NCBI RefSeq assembly: GCF_030247185.1
Contig: NC_080571.1
Coordinates: 17,763,631-17,827,630 of the forward strand
Source: Malaya genurostris
Taxonomy: Eukaryota; Arthropoda; Insecta; Diptera; Culicidae
DNA length: 64,000 nt
Direction: 5' to 3'
In this document: piece by piece, positions 59,488-64,000 of the stretch
Layout of the letters: each line of letters opens with the position of its first letter
How positions within the stretch are numbered: position 1 is the stretch's first letter
The notes under the pieces: model-generated
What the model saw: the letters and a program-made list of their open reading frames with translations, nothing else
Told to the model about the DNA's origin: nothing
Database searches by the model: none
Made by a program: the position numbers and the translations under genes

Positions 59488-61390
59488 ACGTGATCAATCC
59501 ACCTAGCAGTGAGATGATACCTTTTTTTATCAATCCGCATGTGTTTTTGCATGAATATTCTTCGGTGTTTAAGTTTTCATGACATTATTTTAATGACCGT
59601 CGTTTTAAGCGACAATTTGAGATTTTAATCACTCATTACTCTGTAATGTCGAAACTGCAAATAGGATCGAATTTAAATCTAGAACTGTGATAATCGATTA
59701 AACATGCCATGATATGTAAGTTCCACTTTAGAGTTTACGGTTTTTTAAGATACTTCCAGAGCCGGTATTCAGGAACCAGCATAATCCAAACCGATTCGTA
59801 TGGCCATATGACGAATAAATTACAACAGTTTTGAGTCCAACTTTGAAGCATAATTGGATAAAATTAATTAATTTTTGTATGTATGTATAAAACTAATTAT
59901 TTTGTATATAAGTTTATTTTAATTTGAATTTTTGTTTCAGAAATTTGATTAGGCTTTTTTTGAGAAAACGATTGAGCTTTGAAAAACGATTTTATACTGG
60001 AACCGGAATTCTAAAATCGGTATGGCCGAAGTCATATAAATTCACCTGAGTAGCTGTTTAGTTTACATTTGTTTCAAAATGTTTGAAAATCAGTGAAGAC
60101 ATCTTTGAGAAATCATAACACGAATTAAATTTTTAGGTGCCTTCTGAATCGACAACTGAATACCACTAAAACTGAAAAAAGTTATTTTTTTTATCGACTA
60201 TCCAAATCTGCTAACCCGATAAACCTGATTAATTTATGTGGAATAGACATTTTTATACTAATCACCCTGTATCCCCGAAACCGGAAGTTGGATCTGACTG
60301 AAGAGCAAGATGTTTTAAAGAATCTTGAAACTTTTCATTTGCATCTTAGATGATTCTTAGATTTCATTTGAATCTTAGATCGGTTCAGTCATCTACGAGA
60401 AGAATAAGTTACACAATTTTGATTTCGTTTCATATATCATCCTGTAGTTCCGGAACCAGAGGTCGGAACCAAACATAATTCAGGAACTTTGTTTGGGAGC
60501 ATACGACTTTTCGTATGAATCTGAATTTGTAGAAAAGAAATTTTCAGAGAAAATTGAGTGAAATTATTTGTCACACACGCATTTGCTGATCTCGACGAAC
60601 TGATTCGAATGGTATATGGATGTTATGTTCTTCCAGCATTTATTGCCGTAAGTAGTTTAAAACAATATAATTAAAAAAAATCTGCCATCATCTGGTTGAT
60701 ATATGTCATATTCGAACGATTATGTTGCCAAAAACGAGCCGTGCCAAAATCGGTCCGAGGCAAATTGTCATGAAAAAGGATGCTGTACACAGTCTTTTTG
60801 GTACTTAGAAACAATTGTATGTAACAGAATAAAAAATCGTGTTTTCCGTTGCTCCCAAGCATTTCTTTGCCAGACAGCGCTCAAAACTTCTACTGCTGGA
60901 ATAGGGGGAAAAGTCGCTTACACAAAAATTTCGATATCTCCGTTAAAAATGGACGGATTTTAACAATCTATGGCTTGTTGGATAGGTATTACCGTGCGGA
61001 ATCTAAGTCTGAAAACATATTCTGTTTTCAAGGTCAATTGTGACAGATACTGTCAAAAAACTGAAAATTTTGACATAAAACTTCGAATAACTCAAAAAGT
61101 AAACATCCGATCTCAAAACCATTCAATAGCGTTTTGGGTGACGGGGAGACCTTTCATTTGCGACTAGTTTGATCAAAATCGGTCCAGCCATCTCTGAGAT
61201 CTCGACCTCTTAGTTGACAACACACATACAGACACACACACATACACACACACACACACAGACATTTGCTCAGTTCGTCGAGCTGAATCGATTGGTATAT
61301 GTCATTCGGCCCTCCGGGCCTCGGAAAAATTTTCGAAAGTTTGAGCGAATTCTATACCTATTTTTTATATATATAAAAAAAGGTAAAAAA
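59488..61390 (+). repeat. Family A interspersed repeat A4
   Basis: Starts ACGTGATCAATCCACCTAGC and ends at the TATATATATAAAAAAAGGTA/AAAAAAGGTAAAAAGG edge. A (CA)n tract lies at about 61218-61260. It interrupts the mariner gene after its third codon, so it is younger than that mariner. Confidence 0.85.
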
Positions 61391-61551
61391 GGTAAAAAGG
61401 AATTTCGTGTGTTGATGAAACACTACTTTTTGATGAAAAAAGGCGGGTGGGTAATGTCAGAGACATAACTGGATGTCGTGAATACGAAAACAACTGACAT
61501 GCTCCTTAACACTTCCGAATATCAATTGTATGAATTATGCACGCATTACCC

Positions 61552-63478
61552 TTTTTCACATTTTTCGCAAAAACAAAGAAAGCTTCACTTGATCTCGATT
61601 ACTGTGAATTTCACACAGCGAAAAGTGCACAAATCTAAGCAAACTATTCTTGATTTGCAGTAAACTGAGGATATTTCCCTACGATTTTGTTGAGAGGCTT
61701 GTTTCTACCTGATTTCGTTTGTAGCTTTTTCACTAATGGGCGGTCCTAACGGCTATAAAAATAGCCGCATACAGAATTTTAATGTCGATTATTTCATTTC
61801 GGATTTGCATATTTTATTGAAAGAAACTATCAATATGCTGTAGGGATTCGTTTCCAGCATTCAGAAGAGTCAAATTGCGTAATTCTCTACGACATTAAAC
61901 TCTGGAACATTTTTCGCAAAAAAAGGCTTCACTTGATCTCGATTACTGTGAATTTCACACAGCGAAAAGTGCACAAATCTAAGCAAACTGTTCTTGATTT
62001 GCAGTAAACTGAGGATATTTCCCTACGATTTGCGAACAACAAATCCTAATAGTTCTTTAGAAAACTTTTAGAGCCATTAGAACGGCTGATATTGTGCAAT
62101 GCTCTCCACCGTTGTTTTTTTTTTTCCCAATGCTAATGACTGGCAGCTGTGACGTAATCGCTCTTGTCGAAAGCGTGCAGACGACACAAAACACCTCTGC
62201 TCGCAGTGGCGATTGAATCCAAACTGATTGAATTTTTGTTAAGAGATTTCCTTTTATGTGATTTCGTTTGTAGCTTTTTCACTAATGGGCGGTCCTAACG
62301 GCTATAAAATTAGCCGCATACAGAATTTTATTGTCGATTATTTCATTTCGGATTTGCATAATATATTGAAAGAAACTATCAATATGCTGTAGGGATTCGT
62401 TTCCAGCATTCAGAAGAGTCAAATTGCGTAATTCTCTACGACATTAAACTCTAAAACATTTTTTGCAAAAAAAGGCTTCACTTGATCTCGATTACTGTGA
62501 ATTTCACACAGCGAAAAGTGCACAAATTCAAGCAAACTGTTCTTGATTTGCAGTAAACTGAGGATATTTCCCTACGATTTGCGAACAACAAATCCTAATA
62601 GTTCTTTAGAAAACTTTTAGAGCCATTAGAACGGCTGATATTGTGCAATGCTCTCCACCGTTGTTTTTTTCCCACTGCTAATGACTGGCAACTGTGACGT
62701 AATCGCTGTTGTCGAAAGCGTGCAGACGACACAAAACACATCTGCTCGCAGTGGTGATTGAATCCAAACTGATTGAATTTTTGTTAAGAGATTTCCTTTT
62801 ATGTGATTTCGTTTGTAGCTTTTTCACTAATGGGCGGTCCTAACGGCTATAAAAATAGCCGCATACAGAATTTTATTGTCGATTATTTCATTTCGGATTT
62901 GCATAATATATTGAAAGAAACTATCAATATGCTGTAGGGATTCGTTTCCAGCATTCAGAAGAGTCAAATTGCGTAATTCTCTACGACATTAAACTCTAAA
63001 ACATTTTTTGCAAAAAAAGGCTTCACATGATCTCGATTACTGTGAATTTCACACAGCGAAAGCGCACAAATCTAAGCAAACTATTCTTGATTTGCAGTAA
63101 ACTGAGGATATTTCCCTACGATTTGCGAACAACAAATCCTAATAGTTCTTTAGAAAACTTTTAGAGCCATTAGAACGGCTGATATTGTGCAATGCTCTCC
63201 ACCGTTGTTTTTTTCCCACTGCTAATGACTGGCAACTGTGACGTAATCGCTGTTGTCGAAAGCGTGCAGACGACACAAAACACATCTGCTCGCAGTGGTG
63301 ATTGAATCCAAACTGATTGAATTTTTGTTAAGAGATTTCCTTTTATGTGATTTCGTTTGTAGCTTTTTCACTAATGGGCGGTCCTAACGGCTATAAAAAT
63401 AGCCGCATACAGAATTTTATTGTCGATTATTTCATTTCGGATTTGCATAATTTATTGAAAGAAATTATCAATATGCTG
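61552..63478. repeat. 545-bp tandem repeat inside family H
   Basis: TAGGGATTCG landmarks at 61841, 62390, 62935 and 63479 give periods of 549, 545 and 544. The first, partial unit (61552-61840) lacks about 270 internal bases. Each unit contains the perfect hairpin CGGCTATAAAAATAGCCG, a TGACGTAATCGC motif and a TTCACACAGCGAAAAGTGCA motif. Units are nearly identical. No open frame of note, so they are non-coding. Confidence 0.95.
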
Positions 63479-63579
63479 TAGGGATTCGGTTCTAGCATTC
63501 ACAAGGACCAAATTGAGGAACTCAATTTGGTCCGTCGCTGCTGGTTGATGATTCCACTCCCACGACGTCTGCTTCCATC

Positions 63580-63715
63580 GAACGCACGAAAAGAAATGAT
63601 CGATTTTTGACCACGGTTCCCCTTTTATACGCATTCAGTTGAAGATATGTGCCTGACTACCTCAAAATCGTCGTCCTTGCGCGAAAAACCCAAGCGAAAG
63701 TAAGGTGTTTTCCGC
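63580..63715 (-). promoter_or_regulatory. TATA-bearing promoter-like tail
   Basis: On the minus strand GCGTATAAAAGGGGAACC (about 63621-63638) is followed about 45 bases on by ATGGAAGCAGACGTCGTGGG. It matches the tail of the 13137 copy. A short acidic frame follows and stops. The source gene is not recognised; a histone gene is conceivable given copies 1 and 2. Confidence 0.45.
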
Positions 63716-64000
63716 GTTGTTTTCATATTTTAAGAAAACTTAATTTTTGAGTTGTTTGTGGTTATCGCACACTGTTCAAAATATTATCCTGAATTCCTGA
63801 TCATATTTTTGATGAAATGGTGAAAGAATTATGTTGCTACCATTAATACAAGTCGAGATATTCACGATTAAGTTCTGCCCATTCTTCCATATGGCTAATT
63901 TTGAAAAGGCGCCCCATAGTAAAGTAAGTCGTATTCACGACAAAAAAGTGCCGCCGATACCAAAAAATGGCTTGATGAGTGTTATCCAGACTCTGCACCG

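Larger units (their letters stand above)
61442..63941 (+). mobile_element. Family H element copy 3 with a 545-bp tandem array
   Basis: Begins GGCGGGTGGGTAATGTCAG (six A before) and ends GTATTCACGAC (six A after), so both ends match copies 1 and 2. The interior has no histone-fold sequence; instead it carries one partial and three further tandem units and a TATA-bearing tail. No transposase is encoded. 2.5 kb. Confidence 0.88.
59299..64000 (+). mobile_element. Irritans-like mariner split by two nested elements
   Basis: The terminus region CGGCTGAAAAGTTCGTATCG (about 59306) leads to a transposase ATG at 59479. The coding sequence is interrupted after Met-Glu-Lys by family A (59488-61390), resumes at 61394 and is interrupted again by family H (61442-63941). 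It resumes at 63942 and runs off the window. Confidence 0.8.
59479..64000 (+). pseudogene. Mariner transposase start, in three pieces
   Basis: Piece 1 (59479-59487) gives Met-Glu-Lys. Piece 2 (61394-61441) reads KEFRVLMKHYFLMKK. Piece 3 (63942-64000) reads KSAADTKKWLDECYPDSAP. In order they match the N-terminal DNA-binding region of insect irritans-type mariner transposases. Both interruptions fall in A-runs encoding lysines. The catalytic part is beyond the window, so whether the rest is intact cannot be judged. Confidence 0.82.

Overview
The window is eukaryotic and reads as repeat-dense intergenic (or long-intron) DNA of a culicine mosquito, most likely Aedes-like. The basis is: AT-rich sequence; DD37E and DD41D Tc1/mariner transposase remnants of types known from mosquitoes and other insects; tRNA-derived SINEs; divergent interspersed families with element-borne (CA)n tracts; and replication-type histone gene fragments with TATA boxes and a histone 3' stem-loop. 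I found no intact host gene. The genus is an inference. Family letters below (A, B, C, D, E, H) are my own labels.

Layout. 1-2.64 kb: T-rich degenerate repeats around a near-perfect 7-bp satellite (207 units). 2.6-6.0 kb: unassigned sequence plus a short TIR element (4532-5265). 6.05-8.3 kb: two different broken DD37E Tc1-like elements joined together. 8.3-9.7 kb: single-copy-looking sequence. 9.73-11.89 kb: family H copy 1, a 2.15-kb mobile element carrying histone H2A and H2B fragments. 13.1-17.3 kb: a diverged family H copy with other repeats inside. 17.3-30.9 kb: a mosaic of families A-E, a SINE with clear target duplications, an almost identical second 2.15-kb histone-carrying element inside a family A copy, and a foldback element with perfect 140-bp arms. 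30.9-33.5 kb: an inverted family A copy interrupted by a DD41D mariner whose 5' end has been replaced by an inverted copy of its 3' end. 33.5-35.7 kb: low-copy sequence and a 5'-truncated retroposon with a 14-bp target duplication. 35.75-38.05 kb: an 11-bp satellite (209 units) with a detectable 451-bp internal duplication. 38.2-43.6 kb: mariner remnants, a MULE-like MITE and a DD37E element. 43.6-47 kb: low-copy sequence with a more GC-rich block. 47-59.3 kb: families B and C, a SINE and more DD37E/mariner remnants. 59.3-64 kb: an irritans-like mariner transposase start broken by a family A element and again by a third family H element that carries a 545-bp tandem array; the mariner reading frame resumes at the window end.

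The most notable system is family H. Its two ends are conserved while its interior varies (histone H2A/H2B pieces, promoter-like segments, tandem arrays), and it sits in A-runs. Two copies 11,234 bp apart differ at one base that I found, so it moved recently. This fits a non-autonomous element that captured histone-cluster DNA. The transposition class is undetermined.
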